Under the pieces are notes generated by a model. That model saw only the letters and a list, made by a program, of their open reading frames with translations, was not told the DNA's origin and searched no databases. Both the position numbers and the translations under genes were made by a program. A stretch of 64,000 bases of DNA. It comes from Rhodobacterales bacterium. Lineage in GTDB: Bacteria; Pseudomonadota; Alphaproteobacteria; Rhodobacterales; Rhodobacteraceae. This document shows, one piece after another, positions 1-9,085 of the stretch. The stretch lies in assembly GCA_002747035.1 (NCBI GenBank), contig PDRZ01000016.1, forward strand, positions 1 to 64,000. Direction: 5' to 3'. Within the stretch, counting starts at the first letter, position 1; the number at the start of each line of letters is the position of its first letter.

Positions 1-59
1 GAATGCACTCTGCCTTGGGCTGGAAAAGCCCTGTCGCATTCGAGCGGAAAGTGGCTTAA
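1..59 (+). pseudogene. 3' end of an IS3-family transposase OrfB (cut by window edge)
   Basis: The window opens inside a plus-strand frame that reads MHSALGWKSPVAFERKVA and stops at 57-59. The HSALG..SP..FE pattern is the characteristic carboxy terminus of IS3-family OrfB (DDE) transposases. Only the tail is visible, so catalytic residues and the IS subgroup cannot be judged. The sequence after the stop, to about position 97, has the look of the IS right end (see next entry). Confidence 0.75.
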
Positions 60-97
60 ACGAGCACTTGGGGCGGCACAAAAACGTGACAGGTCCA
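60..97 (+). repeat. Probable right terminal region of the IS3-type element
   Basis: Immediately after the transposase stop the sequence runs to aacgtgacaggtcca at 83-97. Reverse-complemented, this starts TGGACCTGTCACG, which resembles an IS3-family terminal inverted repeat beginning TG and ending CA. The left end lies outside the window, so the repeat cannot be paired. From about position 90 a different open frame begins that continues into the gene at 144, which supports an IS boundary here. Confidence 0.45.
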
Positions 98-143
98 CAT
101 CGTCGCAGCGCTGCAGAATGGATCGGATGTTCGTGGTCATCTC

Positions 144-1550
144 ATGTCGCTTGGGGTGGACAGAGACAAACTTGAATTGCTTTCGAAAGGAGAAATAGCC
201 TCCAGACAAAATCTCGACATCATGCCGCGGGACAGCATCGCACGGGTTGAGTTCATGCTGAAAAGATATGATCGGTTTGCGCTGTTTGCATCAAGAAAGC
301 GGCAGGCGCTGTTCGACATGCTTGCCTCAGAGGAGGCGCTCGGACCGAACCGGCTGACGCTTGAAGATCAACCTTGCTCCTCCGGAATGCGACAGATGAT
401 CCGGCTATATAGGGTCACAAAAATCGAGCGCGACGCGCCCCTGCTGATGCTCGACGCCGACGCAGATGAGGCGATTGCCGAGAGGTTGGCCCCCGGAACC
501 GTATTCGCGAGGATTGAAACCAAACCGCAGGCCGAGATTGTTCAGATCTCCGATCGAACATTGTCCGACACCTGGTTGCTCGATCCAAAGACCGGGCCGG
601 ATCGCAGAGCAAAGGTCCGCGCGATCATCGGTCGTGAGGTCACCCGAGCAGATGGCGCCGATGTCCTTGTCGTGGCGACAAGGCCCGTTCTCACAAAGCT
701 TCACGAAGATGCAGGACAGCCGGTCGGGGACAGTCTGGATGATGACCTTAGGAGAGACCTTATTGGCGCAACGCCGCGCTGGTTCGGCCCCCGAATGCTC
801 GGTGTTAACGATTTTGAACGATATCGGACCATTGTAATCGTGGGCCGCCTGCAACCCGGCCTCAAAGATATTGAGGAGCATGCTCGCTGTCTCTTCAGTG
901 ATGCCGAGGCTCCACTACCCCTTTCCACAGGTGGTCCACTTCCAGAGCAGGACTCGGTCCGGGTAATGCATGACGGTTCTCTGCAGGCGGCCAAGGCTCG
1001 GTCACATCCAGACCGGCGGGTTGAGGCAGTCCTGCGGCAGACCCGTGAGTGTGGGACCCTGCAAGCGATCGCACGGCTCCGCCTTGTGGCGCCCGATCAG
1101 CGCAAGCGCGTTGTTGTTCTGTCCAGCATGCCGTTGCTTGACTTGCCGATCTCGAAACTTACCACTCTGGACGCCCTATATCGCGACCTTGAGGATGAGC
1201 CCGATCTTACAGGATATCTTCGTATGGAGCGCGCCCTGCGCGCGACAATGGGTCGACCGGTCTGTGGGGCCCGAGTTTCGGCTGCTGGCCTTGCCGCGGA
1301 TTTGCCAGAGGATTTTGCCAGCGTGAACGCCGCAAAGGAATTCCGGCGGGGTCGTAAGACGATCGACATCCTGAACCTGATCGGGCGCATCGCCACAAGA
1401 AATTCATGGCCGATGGCGCGCATCGAGTTGTTCCGAGATGCACGCGGTGGGCGCGCCACACCTGCGGTTGTCTTCGCGCCAAGTAGCCAAGCCCTGTCGC
1501 AGGCGTCACAATTGTGGACCGGCTTCGCCGCGCGCTTGGCCCCACCATAG
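144..1550 (+). pseudogene. C-terminal part of a mobile-element helicase/primase-like protein, truncated by an IS
   Basis: This is a 468-residue frame, but it is open upstream to about position 90, right at the IS3 end. The real protein therefore probably started further left and was cut by the insertion. Visible features are an acidic LLMLDADAD stretch near residue 100, a WFGP..GVNDFERYRTIVIVGR segment near residues 213-235, and a HPDRRVEAVLRQ segment followed by RLRLVAPDQRKRVVVLSS. This combination resembles the C-terminal half of large helicase/primase-like proteins carried on plasmids and integrative elements. I recognise the family only by this pattern, and no Walker A motif is present in the remaining part. 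ATG 144 is just the first in-frame methionine. Confidence 0.5.
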
Positions 1551-1741
1551 AAATAATCAAACTTCCGGCGCGTAGAGGTTTTTTGTGCCACCAGATATGA
1601 GCCGATCTTACTCATATTGCCCCCGGCGTTAAGTCTCCGAAAACATGTTTCCGAAACCGTTTCAGTAACCACACAAGAAAGGAAAATCCGCGTAAGCAAA
1701 AAACAAAGGCGGTCGCCCTCGGCGAATATACGTCAGAACAG

Positions 1742-2324
1742 GTGGAGGACGCAATTGATCGGGTCGAAGCCCTTGATGACGTCGCCGGCGGAGCCTCTGT
1801 GAAAGAAGTCATGCGCGAAGAACTCGGCGTTTCGCCGGGCATTTACGTGGCTAACCTCGATACCGAGGTCCAACGCATTTGCCGCGTCAGAGCGGACGAA
1901 AAGGCAAGGCTGCTGGTGACTAAGCTCCCTGACCCGGCGAAGGATGCGGCGGCCAACGTCGGCAACGAGGAGGCACGCACCGTGACGGCTGTGCTTGCCG
2001 AGCAATTCGATCAATTGAGCATGGAAAAACCGAAAACGAGAGGCAGAACTCGAAGCCGATCTGCGCGTATTCCGCCGCCATATTCAGAAACTCGAGGCAC
2101 AAATCGCCGCGCACGAGGCATCACACGCGACCCAAGAGGAGAAGAACCATGATCTTACAAAACAGTCTGCGGCCAAAGATGTGGTGATTGCCGACCTAAA
2201 TGCACAAATCGCCCAGTTCGGCCGTGACGCCGACCTCGAAGGCAGGTTTGTTGAGATTGTCACAAACTTTCTCGCGGGAAATGTGCAGAAAGCCTTTGAT
2301 CATGACCTGAAGCCCCCGGCATAG
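1742..2324 (+). pseudogene. KfrA-like coiled-coil DNA-binding protein, frameshifted
   Basis: The GTG frame at 1742 reads VEDAIDRVEALDD and ..GASVKEVMREELGVS, the helix-turn-helix-like N-terminal module of plasmid KfrA-type proteins. At about 2025-2039 (runs of five and four A) the reading must move by one base. The next frame then gives a typical coiled coil, EAELEADLRVFRRHIQKLEAQ, ending DHDLKPPA and a stop at 2322-2324. KfrA proteins are DNA-binding, alpha-helical proteins linked to plasmid maintenance. The N-terminal frame is open further upstream with an AAGAAAGGA ribosome-site-like stretch at about 1675 but no clear start codon there, so the start may also be damaged. A sequencing error in the A runs cannot be excluded. 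Confidence 0.55.
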
Positions 2325-2714
2325 GCCCAACATGTTGATTGTCACTGAGAACTGACTTGGTATTTTCAGCGAGATTTCGGAAGAGACACAGCTGGCTCCC
2401 GGTGATACCTTGGCTTTCAGTGGCTTCTTCGAAAGCCTCGAAGGACAATTCGCTGCGGAGCAAAGTCCTCGACGTCTTTTTCCTCCTGAACGGCTGAGAA
2501 ACCCCGAATGTCGTGCTCGGCTGTCTGAGCATCGGCCAACCGCAGTTTGGTGCACCGACCAAGCCCGCCCATTGGGTATCCGGTCAACCATGGGTTTCGA
2601 GAAGAGTGCTCGTTCCGGGCGACAAATGAAGGTGTCGATGGCTCATTTTCGGTGTAATGGCCACTTTGTGAGGTTCGTCTTTGTGCAAACCGTGGTCCGT
2701 GTCCCGAAAACAAT
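2325..2714. other. Stretch without a supported gene
   Basis: There are several short frames here but none reads like a protein. The one point of interest is a minus-strand frame ending at 2417 whose last residues, RIVLRGFRRSH, nearly repeat the last residues of the next gene (RIVLRGWRRIH). This suggests a decayed copy of its 3' end. Confidence 0.4.
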
Positions 2715-3149
2715 TCAATGAATTCTTCTCCATCCTCTCAGTACAATTCGATTGGATGTCTCACCTGTGACTGCGTCAGAGTGGGAATTGGTGATAAGCC
2801 GTAAATTGAAGAAATTCTGACCTTCGTCCTTGGAAAGCTCCAATTCGTCACCGGATTTTGCCCCGGACCGTCGCAGATACCCGGTCAGACAGGTAAGCCT
2901 GAACTCATTTCGGGTGCCGTTTTCGTCGTGGAGTTTATTGTTGTAATAAATAAACTGTAAATCAATCTCCTCACCGTGTTCATCAAGACAAGATATCGTT
3001 CTCCGAGGGTTTTTTGTTGCAGGATCAAGTTCGCCGAGGAATGCTCTGAATTCGTGGTCCGCCTTTGGAATGAGCATCCCGGCTTGATGGCTCTTCGTCT
3101 CACCGGCATCATTGGCGCTCAGGGTTTTTCTGTATGTCTTTTTCGTCAT
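2715..3149 (-). CDS. EcoRII-N-like (B3-fold) DNA-recognition protein, stand-alone
   Basis: A protein of 144 residues that resembles only the N-terminal effector/DNA-recognition domain of EcoRII-type restriction enzymes. It starts YRKTLSANDAGETKSHQAG, followed by FRAFLGELDP, NPRRTISCLDEHGEE, FIYYNNK..(D)ENGTRNEFRLT and a C-terminal RIVLRGWRRIH. In EcoRII this fold binds the recognition site and restrains the catalytic domain. Here no nuclease domain is attached, so any cleavage must come from a partner such as the HNH, Vsr or SNF2 products upstream. The start overlaps the stop of the SNF2 gene by four bases, typical of translational coupling. It is the last gene of the six-gene minus-strand operon. 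The domain assignment is fairly secure; the role is inferred. Confidence 0.72.
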   Translation of the reverse strand: MTKKTYRKTLSANDAGETKSHQAGMLIPKADHEFRAFLGELDPATKNPRRTISCLDEHGEEIDLQFIYYNNKLHDENGTRNEFRLTCLTGYLRRSGAKSGDELELSKDEGQNFFNLRLITNSHSDAVTGETSNRIVLRGWRRIH

Positions 3150-4969
3150 GGCAATTGTGGCCTGATGTTCAGGGCATTCCTCAAGTCTTCATCATCTCTT
3201 GTAGACACCGGGGCTATCTCGTTGCCCATTTTGTTTTTCCAAGCCGATCGATCAAGCATAACTCTCTCGACCGTATCCTCGTAGTAAAGATGGTAGATCG
3301 TGACGGGCAGTGTCTGTCCCCTTCTGTGCGCCCTTGCGCTTGCCTGAGCCTCCAAAGCGGGATTCCAGACCGGTGTCATGTGGATGACGACGGTCGCGGC
3401 AGTGATATTCAGTCCTGCTCCAGCAGCCTTCGGGTTCAATACCAAAATGGCCGAACCATCCTCGGCAGAAAACTCATCGATTATGCCCTGCCGGTCTGCT
3501 TGCGGTGTTCCCCCGTTGATTGCGCCCCAATAGGCGTCAGAAAGGTCAGGAGCTGCTTGCTGAAGCAAATCCCCGAGACGATTGAACAGGGCGAAGACCA
3601 AGACTTTCCGGTCTGTCGCGAAAGCCTCCCGGATCAATCGGACAGTTTGCTCCATCTTGGTGTTGATCAGAGGAAGATCTACATCCTCAAAGATGAGGGC
3701 ATTTTCGTTATCGGTGATATCGGTGCCGGATACTCGTAGCCAAGGGTGTGCGCATACCAACTGCAGCTGCAGGGTGGAGACGAGTGCCCCGGCGACTGGA
3801 TATTTCTCCAGAGTGGCTTCCCGAACCGCGTTGTAGTGCTCTACGAGAGCGCTCTCCATCTCCAGAGGAATCTCGATATCTATTCGCTCAGGAAGATCGT
3901 CAGCTACGTCTGCGACACGACGCTTCAGCATAACTGGTTCGACAATCTTTGCGACTTCTGCCGCCGTCTCTATCCCATCAGGGAAACTGTTCTGAAAATC
4001 AGACAATGTGCCGAGAATCCCAGGAATGGCGAAGTCGGCCAGCGACCACAGGTCCACAAGGCTGTTTTCAACAGGTGTCCCGGTCATGGGAATGGTCCGA
4101 ACGCGGGGAATGGTCGCAACGCAATTTCTCCGGCCCGAGGCCGGGTTCTTGATAGCCTGAGCCTCATCACAAATCACCCAAGACCACTCAAGTGCGGAAA
4201 AAATTGAAACGTCGTTCACCATCGTGTCATACGTGGTGATAACTACCTGAGCACTCTGCAGGCCTGTGAACACACCGGTTCGATAGGCGCCGCGGTGAAC
4301 GAGGATCGACAGGGAGGGTGCAAATCTTTCGATTTCTCGGACCCAGTTCGCAATAAGGCTGGTAGGGCATATGATCAAAGCGGGTGAATGCTCTGGAGGG
4401 GGATCCTTCACGAGCAAAGCAATGATCTGCAGAGTTTTCCCAAGGCCCATTTCGTCTGCGAGGATCAATCCTCCGTGGGCTTGGACGGTTTCCCACATCC
4501 ACGCTACGCCTTTGGCTTGGTAAGGGTACAATTCAGCATTTAGGCCGGGCATTTTCAGCTCATCTGGATATCGGGAAGCGGATTCCGTTCCCGATTGCCC
4601 CGCTGCATCGGTGAGTCGAATGCTCAAAGGACCATCCGATGAAGCGATGTGCTGGCGCAGCGGCCCGTATCCTACAGTTCCGTTTTTATCCACGTCCATG
4701 GAAGCTCTCAACAATTCCGCAGCATCACGAGGCAACGGGCGAATGATCTTATCATCAAGAACCCAATCGAATTGGTTGCCAAAGGCAAGTATCAGCTTTT
4801 CTCTGCCTTTTACTATTCGGCGCCCGGCCATCTTTGCGACAAATTTCCCATTTTCTTTGTCGACGATGACCACCGGATCGAGGACACGACCACTCAAACG
4901 AATTCCCTCCGGAAGAGTATCCGGAAGATCAACAAATTTTTCGGGAAGTGAATTCACATCAGTGCACAT
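3146..4969 (-). CDS. SNF2/RapA-type superfamily II DNA translocase
   Basis: A 607-residue SWI2/SNF2 ATPase, expected to couple ATP hydrolysis to movement along double-stranded DNA. An N-terminal region of about 145 residues has no motif I recognise. Motif I ADEMGLGKT lies at 171-179, motif II CDEAQ at about 267-271 (DEAQ variant), motif III MTGTPVEN at about 295-302, and motif VI SARAHRRGQT near 545. Both RecA-like lobes are complete. It sits in the middle of the defence operon, overlapping the HNH gene upstream by 11 bases and the EcoRII-N gene downstream by four. SNF2 ATPases of this kind act as motor subunits in restriction and phage-defence systems (family knowledge); here it probably drives DNA scanning or cleavage together with the MutL-like ATPase and nucleases (inference). 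Confidence 0.88.
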   Translation of the reverse strand: MCTDVNSLPEKFVDLPDTLPEGIRLSGRVLDPVVIVDKENGKFVAKMAGRRIVKGREKLILAFGNQFDWVLDDKIIRPLPRDAAELLRASMDVDKNGTVGYGPLRQHIASSDGPLSIRLTDAAGQSGTESASRYPDELKMPGLNAELYPYQAKGVAWMWETVQAHGGLILADEMGLGKTLQIIALLVKDPPPEHSPALIICPTSLIANWVREIERFAPSLSILVHRGAYRTGVFTGLQSAQVVITTYDTMVNDVSIFSALEWSWVICDEAQAIKNPASGRRNCVATIPRVRTIPMTGTPVENSLVDLWSLADFAIPGILGTLSDFQNSFPDGIETAAEVAKIVEPVMLKRRVADVADDLPERIDIEIPLEMESALVEHYNAVREATLEKYPVAGALVSTLQLQLVCAHPWLRVSGTDITDNENALIFEDVDLPLINTKMEQTVRLIREAFATDRKVLVFALFNRLGDLLQQAAPDLSDAYWGAINGGTPQADRQGIIDEFSAEDGSAILVLNPKAAGAGLNITAATVVIHMTPVWNPALEAQASARAHRRGQTLPVTIYHLYYEDTVERVMLDRSAWKNKMGNEIAPVSTRDDEDLRNALNIRPQLP

Positions 4970-5777
4970 TCGTATCCATCATACTTATCAGTTCTTCGAT
5001 TGAATATGGCGTGGGCCGCCGTGTATGGACTGCTCGGTGGCAATTCGGGCAAAGAGGAACAAGGTCCGTCTTTGGATCGTAGCGCTTCTCCTCAGACAAC
5101 TGAGATACTGGTTGTAGGTGGTGTACTTCGAGAATTTTGCCCGCAGACCCATATTTGAGTTGCGGTTTGAACCCGCAGCAAAAGCACTTGTGGCCGTACA
5201 CTCTGAGGCACAGGAGCCTGTTTCTCGGGTTTCTCTCTCGCTTTCGAACAAGCGCGAGGGTAAGGGCTCCCTCCAATTCTCCTTGCGTGTCCTCAGGGAC
5301 TATTTCATCGTAGCCAATCAATTCCGCCATCGCAGCCATAAGGGGCACAATAACCTCTTGGCATGTAGCGACGATCGCATCACCGCTCCCTGCCGTGGTC
5401 TCATGTCTTAGGGTGGCTGTTATCGTGAAACTGCCATCATCAACTGTCCAGCATTCAAGGCTCTGACCAGGAATTTCCACGTTGGCGTCAACTCTGATGC
5501 TGGTCACGAGGGATCGTGCCAGCTGGATGTCTTCCGCAGGAGCTTCGGAGATTTGCTTCAAAATCTGCCTTGAGAAATTCCCGAACCGAAGTTGCACCCG
5601 GTGAGCTTTCAGACCGTGAGAGCGGAGTTCGACAATCGGCCCCTGTCGTTTTTCCAAATCTTGGAACCAAATATCCAAACCTGTCCGCATGCCAGAGGCC
5701 ACGATGCTCAAAGCGACAGACGCACCCGTACCTTCGCTCAACTCAGATGCAATCAGGTCTGAATATTCTTTCAGCAT
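4959..5777 (-). CDS. HNH endonuclease with an unrecognised N-terminal domain
   Basis: 272 residues. The C-terminal 80 form a complete HNH (beta-beta-alpha metal) nuclease: a CFCCGF zinc knuckle at about 198-202, EVHHLQP with the catalytic histidines at 219-220, and LCPNCHRAVH at about 242-251. The first 160 residues, with segments such as RVQLRFGNFSRQIL and ECWTVDDGSFTITATLRHET, match no family I know and could be a sensor or DNA-contact domain. It is nine bases downstream of the MutL-like ATPase gene and overlaps the SNF2 gene by 11 bases. As the only free-standing HNH protein in the operon it is a strong candidate for the cutting subunit, alongside Vsr. Confidence 0.82.
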   Translation of the reverse strand: MLKEYSDLIASELSEGTGASVALSIVASGMRTGLDIWFQDLEKRQGPIVELRSHGLKAHRVQLRFGNFSRQILKQISEAPAEDIQLARSLVTSIRVDANVEIPGQSLECWTVDDGSFTITATLRHETTAGSGDAIVATCQEVIVPLMAAMAELIGYDEIVPEDTQGELEGALTLALVRKRERNPRNRLLCLRVYGHKCFCCGFKPQLKYGSAGKILEVHHLQPVSQLSEEKRYDPKTDLVPLCPNCHRAVHTRRPTPYSIEELISMMDTNVH

Positions 5778-5786
5778 TTGAAAGCT

Positions 5787-7412
5787 CTATTCGTCCTCAA
5801 GGTCGTCGCCGGTCGGTGTGGTCACGTCGCGCAAGAGCTTTCTCAAGTTTGAGGAAATCTCTTCGCGAATATCTGAAAAGATCGGATCCAGTTCTGCGTT
5901 GGTATTGTTCTGCTCGGCTGCCGTGAAGGCCCAAAGCAGGAGATCCATTCCCTGTACGGAATAGCCGCTGTTCGCTGCTCGAAGATAGATTTTTTGGTAG
6001 TAGTCGTGGTACTTGTTCAACAATACTGCGCCAACATGTCCCTCGACACCTGCGCTCCTATAGCTGGGTTCCCACAGGTCTCCTGATGTGATCGTGTCAA
6101 CGGCTTCAATATAGAGATTACCGGGTTGGACGTTGTTTTCAATCTTCTGGCGAATTTTGATCTTCGGCCCGCGATTATTCGAGATCACTGCACTTTGCGT
6201 GTCGGGATCCGCACCCTCAACTGTTGCTTGCCGCGTGTTTTTGGTGCCCTCCACGGTTCGGTTTGCAGACGTATGATCAACCTTGGCCTGCGCTGCAGTT
6301 TTCTGGGCTTTTTTTCGGTATCGTAGGTTTGCTTCCCGGCGGGCTGGTCCAAGAAGCTTTTCGAGGTATTCGGATAGGGCTGGATCAAATAGAATGCGGG
6401 ATTTCTTCACGTCGATATGAAACGCCTCATCCAGTTCATGCCCAAAATCAAATTCAACTCGTAGCAATGACATATGTGGGTCGAGACCGCCGAAAACGCT
6501 GAGCCATCCACCGCTACTGATTAACCGGCCCTCCCGGTAAATGTAAAAGCCCTGACCCCTGTTGCTTATGCGGGCTTGGGTCTTTTCATCATCGTTAAGG
6601 TCGTCGCTGTGGGGGAGAATCCATGCGGCGACCGAAGCATTGTGTACGCTCCCGTCTTCGACCTGCACCTCCATCGCCTGCTGTTTTTCTGCAAGAACCT
6701 GTTCCGAGCGTTTACGGAAAAACGGATCCCATGGCCCGACTTTGACGCCATCCACAGAGATCGTGATATTCCGCTCTCGGGTATCGGCTTGATCCAGAAA
6801 ACGATGATAGATCTCACCTACGTGTTTCTGCAACCCAGTAGAGAGACGGCCAATCGCAGCTTTTTCCTTCGCACCACCGGGTTCATCATAATTCTTTGAG
6901 AGGATTCTATCGCATTTTGACCAAACGACGAGTGTCCCACTTCCTTCCCCACACAGTTCTTCGAAAGCTTCTTCCTCATCGACCGTCACCGGCTCCCTGC
7001 TCATCTCCCAGAGCCCCGAAGCTTCGACGTGATCAAGGTCCCAGGAAAGCTTGCTCAGGGCTTCATCGGGCGTGTTTCTTGAGATCAGTGTGAACTGACG
7101 GCAGACGGAACTCGAGGCCGTCTTCAACCCGAGGCCAAACTTGCCAAGGCTTTCAGGATTTTCACGCTCGGGGGCCCCGTAGCGCATCGCCTTGAACACA
7201 CCATCGGCATCCATACCAGAACCATCATCGCCGAAATAGACAAGTTTTCGTCCGTCTTGCATCAAGTCGATGCGAACATTGATCTCCTGAGCACCAGCAG
7301 CCACTGAGTTGTCTATGATGTCCGCAGAAGCTGTTCGAAAGTCATAGCCTGTATCCCGTAGACCGTTGATCAGCCTTGGGGCGTCTGGTTCGTTAATCAA
7401 TTCGCTGCTCAT
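5787..7412 (-). CDS. MutL/MORC-like GHKL ATPase of a restriction system
   Basis: A 541-residue protein with a GHKL (MutL, Hsp90, histidine-kinase fold) ATP-binding domain at the N terminus. The N box ADIIDNSVAAGA is at about 30-41, the G1 motif DDGSGMD at 62-68, and GKFGLGLKTAS at 90-100. The usual catalytic Glu of the N box is Asp here. I believe this IIDNS form is normal for the subfamily found beside Vsr and methyltransferases, but that needs an alignment. The MutL S5-like transducer region follows. The C-terminal third is lysine/arginine-rich, then globular, with no metal-binding endonuclease motif seen. It overlaps the vsr 3' end by 20 bases. Such ATPases in restriction-modification operons were proposed as relatives of eukaryotic MORC proteins. 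Confidence 0.85.
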   Translation of the reverse strand: MSSELINEPDAPRLINGLRDTGYDFRTASADIIDNSVAAGAQEINVRIDLMQDGRKLVYFGDDGSGMDADGVFKAMRYGAPERENPESLGKFGLGLKTASSSVCRQFTLISRNTPDEALSKLSWDLDHVEASGLWEMSREPVTVDEEEAFEELCGEGSGTLVVWSKCDRILSKNYDEPGGAKEKAAIGRLSTGLQKHVGEIYHRFLDQADTRERNITISVDGVKVGPWDPFFRKRSEQVLAEKQQAMEVQVEDGSVHNASVAAWILPHSDDLNDDEKTQARISNRGQGFYIYREGRLISSGGWLSVFGGLDPHMSLLRVEFDFGHELDEAFHIDVKKSRILFDPALSEYLEKLLGPARREANLRYRKKAQKTAAQAKVDHTSANRTVEGTKNTRQATVEGADPDTQSAVISNNRGPKIKIRQKIENNVQPGNLYIEAVDTITSGDLWEPSYRSAGVEGHVGAVLLNKYHDYYQKIYLRAANSGYSVQGMDLLLWAFTAAEQNNTNAELDPIFSDIREEISSNLRKLLRDVTTPTGDDLEDE

Positions 7413-7890
7413 TTCTAACGCTCTTTTTGGTTTTCTGGTTTATAATTGAATGGCTTGTCCGCCTTGTGTCAGAAGATATTTCTGCAAATTTTTTGCGGGA
7501 CCGCAACCCATCGGTGATGTCGGCAATGAGTTTTTCAACCGGAACTTCCCGAGTTGCACATTCCCAAACAATCAAAACACGCCAGCCGCCATCGATAAGA
7601 CTTTGAACCGCTGCTTGATCGCGCTTTCTGTTGGAGCGAAGTTTTTCTTGCCAGAATTCCCGCCGTGTCTTGGGAAGCTTGAAATATCGACAGCCTTCGT
7701 GCGCGTGCCAAAAACACCCATGTACAAAAATTGCTGTCCGATACTTGCTCAACACAAGATCCGGTTTTCCCGGCAGTTCCTTTCTGTGAAGCCTGAAACG
7801 GTACCCACAGGCGTGGAGTCCGCGCCTGACGACGAATTCAGGCTTCGTGTCTTTGTGCCCGATCCGCGACATCATCTCTGATCGGCTCAT
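7393..7890 (-). CDS. vsr: Very short patch repair endonuclease (Vsr family)
   Basis: 165 residues starting MSRSEMMSRIGHKDTKPE, the standard Vsr opening. The nuclease core is present: GKPDLVLSKYRTAIFVHGCF with the catalytic Asp, then the zinc-site region HGCFWHAHEGC and a conserved FWQEKLRSNRKRD segment. E. coli Vsr nicks at T:G mismatches formed by deamination of Dcm-methylated cytosine. Beside a C5 methyltransferase it may do the same, but in MutL-type restriction operons it may serve as a nuclease subunit. The longer upstream frame (to 8076) overlaps the methyltransferase gene and encodes no Vsr-like sequence, so ATG 7890, 14 bases after the methyltransferase stop, is preferred. Confidence 0.9.
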   Translation of the reverse strand: MSRSEMMSRIGHKDTKPEFVVRRGLHACGYRFRLHRKELPGKPDLVLSKYRTAIFVHGCFWHAHEGCRYFKLPKTRREFWQEKLRSNRKRDQAAVQSLIDGGWRVLIVWECATREVPVEKLIADITDGLRSRKKFAEISSDTRRTSHSIINQKTKKSVRNEQRID

Positions 7891-7903
7891 CGGGTACCGT
7901 GCT

Positions 7904-9001
7904 TTAGGCACGCTTCCGCTTCCTTGACCGGATTGCCACCGTGTTGGTAAGCCATGGTTCCATGGCATTCGCGACCGCAATGGCGACCGGTGCGGCCACA
8001 GCGTTCCCAAATTGGCGATAAGCTTGGGTATCCGAAACAGGAATGATCCAAGGTCGATTGTTACCCGGTCGGTCAAACCCCATTAGCCGTGAGCACTCTC
8101 GCGGGGTTAGTCGCCTCGGAATGTCTCCATCCTGCTCAATCAGGATTTCTGAACCGTCCTTATAATACCTTGCGGACAGCGTTCTGGCGACATCATCAGG
8201 CCCCCTCAAACCGAAGCCAAATCCATTGCCCGCTGCTTTGTGTTTCGCGGCGTATCGCTGAAGATAGTCCCAAAGCTTGGGGGTCAGGGTGTATTTTTTC
8301 GACACTTCAGCAAGCGAGCCAACGGTAAACGGGGGTTCTGCAATTTCAGATCCATCTTCAGGATGAAGGATATCTCTAAGAATGGGTTTGCGCCCTTCAG
8401 GGATCTCCACATCTTCCATGGTGAAGTTGGTCGGAAAATCTCTACGGAAACCGGATATGAAAATCCGTTGCCGATGCTGAGGAACCCAGCTTTGGGCATC
8501 TATGACACGATAGTCGACATCGTAGTCGAGTTCGTCCAATGCGTGTAGAATTACACGCATCGTATTCCCCTTGTCATGGCTCAGAAGGTTTTTCACGTTC
8601 TCGAGTAAAAATGCCTTCGGTTTATGGTGCCTCAGAATGCGTACTACATCGAAGAATAGCGTGCCTTGGGTTTCGTCAGCAAAACCATGAGCTCTTCCCA
8701 AGGCATTCTTCTTTGATACCCCAGCGATTGAAAAGGGCTGGCATGGAAAGCCCGCGAGTAACAAGTCGTGTGCCGGGACGTCTTCTTCACTGATCGCTGT
8801 GATATCCCCTTCGATTTTGTGATCGTCGTCCGGGAAATTTGCCCTATAGGTTTCTTGTGAGTATTTGTTCCACTCGGAGGTAAATACACATACTCCTCCG
8901 ATTGCTTCAAAACCGATCCGGAGGCCGCCGATTCCGGCAAATAGATCAATAAAGCGAAATGGTTCAGTGGTTTTATTCATTCTGCTCGCTGCGCCGTACA
9001 T
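7904..9001 (-). CDS. dcm: C5-cytosine DNA methyltransferase (Dcm/EcoRII-type)
   Basis: 365 residues with the ordered motifs of m5C methyltransferases: motif [16 protein letters not shown] (about 17-31), motif [14 protein letters not shown] with catalytic Cys near 87, motif [10 protein letters not shown] near 133-140, motif [18 protein letters not shown], motif [17 protein letters not shown], and motif [14 protein letters not shown]. It transfers methyl from S-adenosylmethionine to C5 of cytosine. It is the first gene of the operon, so transcription of the whole system should start just upstream. ATG 8980 ([10 protein letters not shown]) is an alternative start; neither has a strong ribosome site. 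The recognition sequence cannot be read from the protein, although the EcoRII-N gene hints at a CCWGG-like target. Confidence 0.93.
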   Translation of the reverse strand: MYGAASRMNKTTEPFRFIDLFAGIGGLRIGFEAIGGVCVFTSEWNKYSQETYRANFPDDDHKIEGDITAISEEDVPAHDLLLAGFPCQPFSIAGVSKKNALGRAHGFADETQGTLFFDVVRILRHHKPKAFLLENVKNLLSHDKGNTMRVILHALDELDYDVDYRVIDAQSWVPQHRQRIFISGFRRDFPTNFTMEDVEIPEGRKPILRDILHPEDGSEIAEPPFTVGSLAEVSKKYTLTPKLWDYLQRYAAKHKAAGNGFGFGLRGPDDVARTLSARYYKDGSEILIEQDGDIPRRLTPRECSRLMGFDRPGNNRPWIIPVSDTQAYRQFGNAVAAPVAIAVANAMEPWLTNTVAIRSRKRKRA

Positions 9002-9085
9002 TAGAAGGTATGCTCAACGGAACTCGCTCTGAAAAGTCCGCACGGCATGTGGGGTTTAGCTATATATATGCGACAAGCGGAGCTA

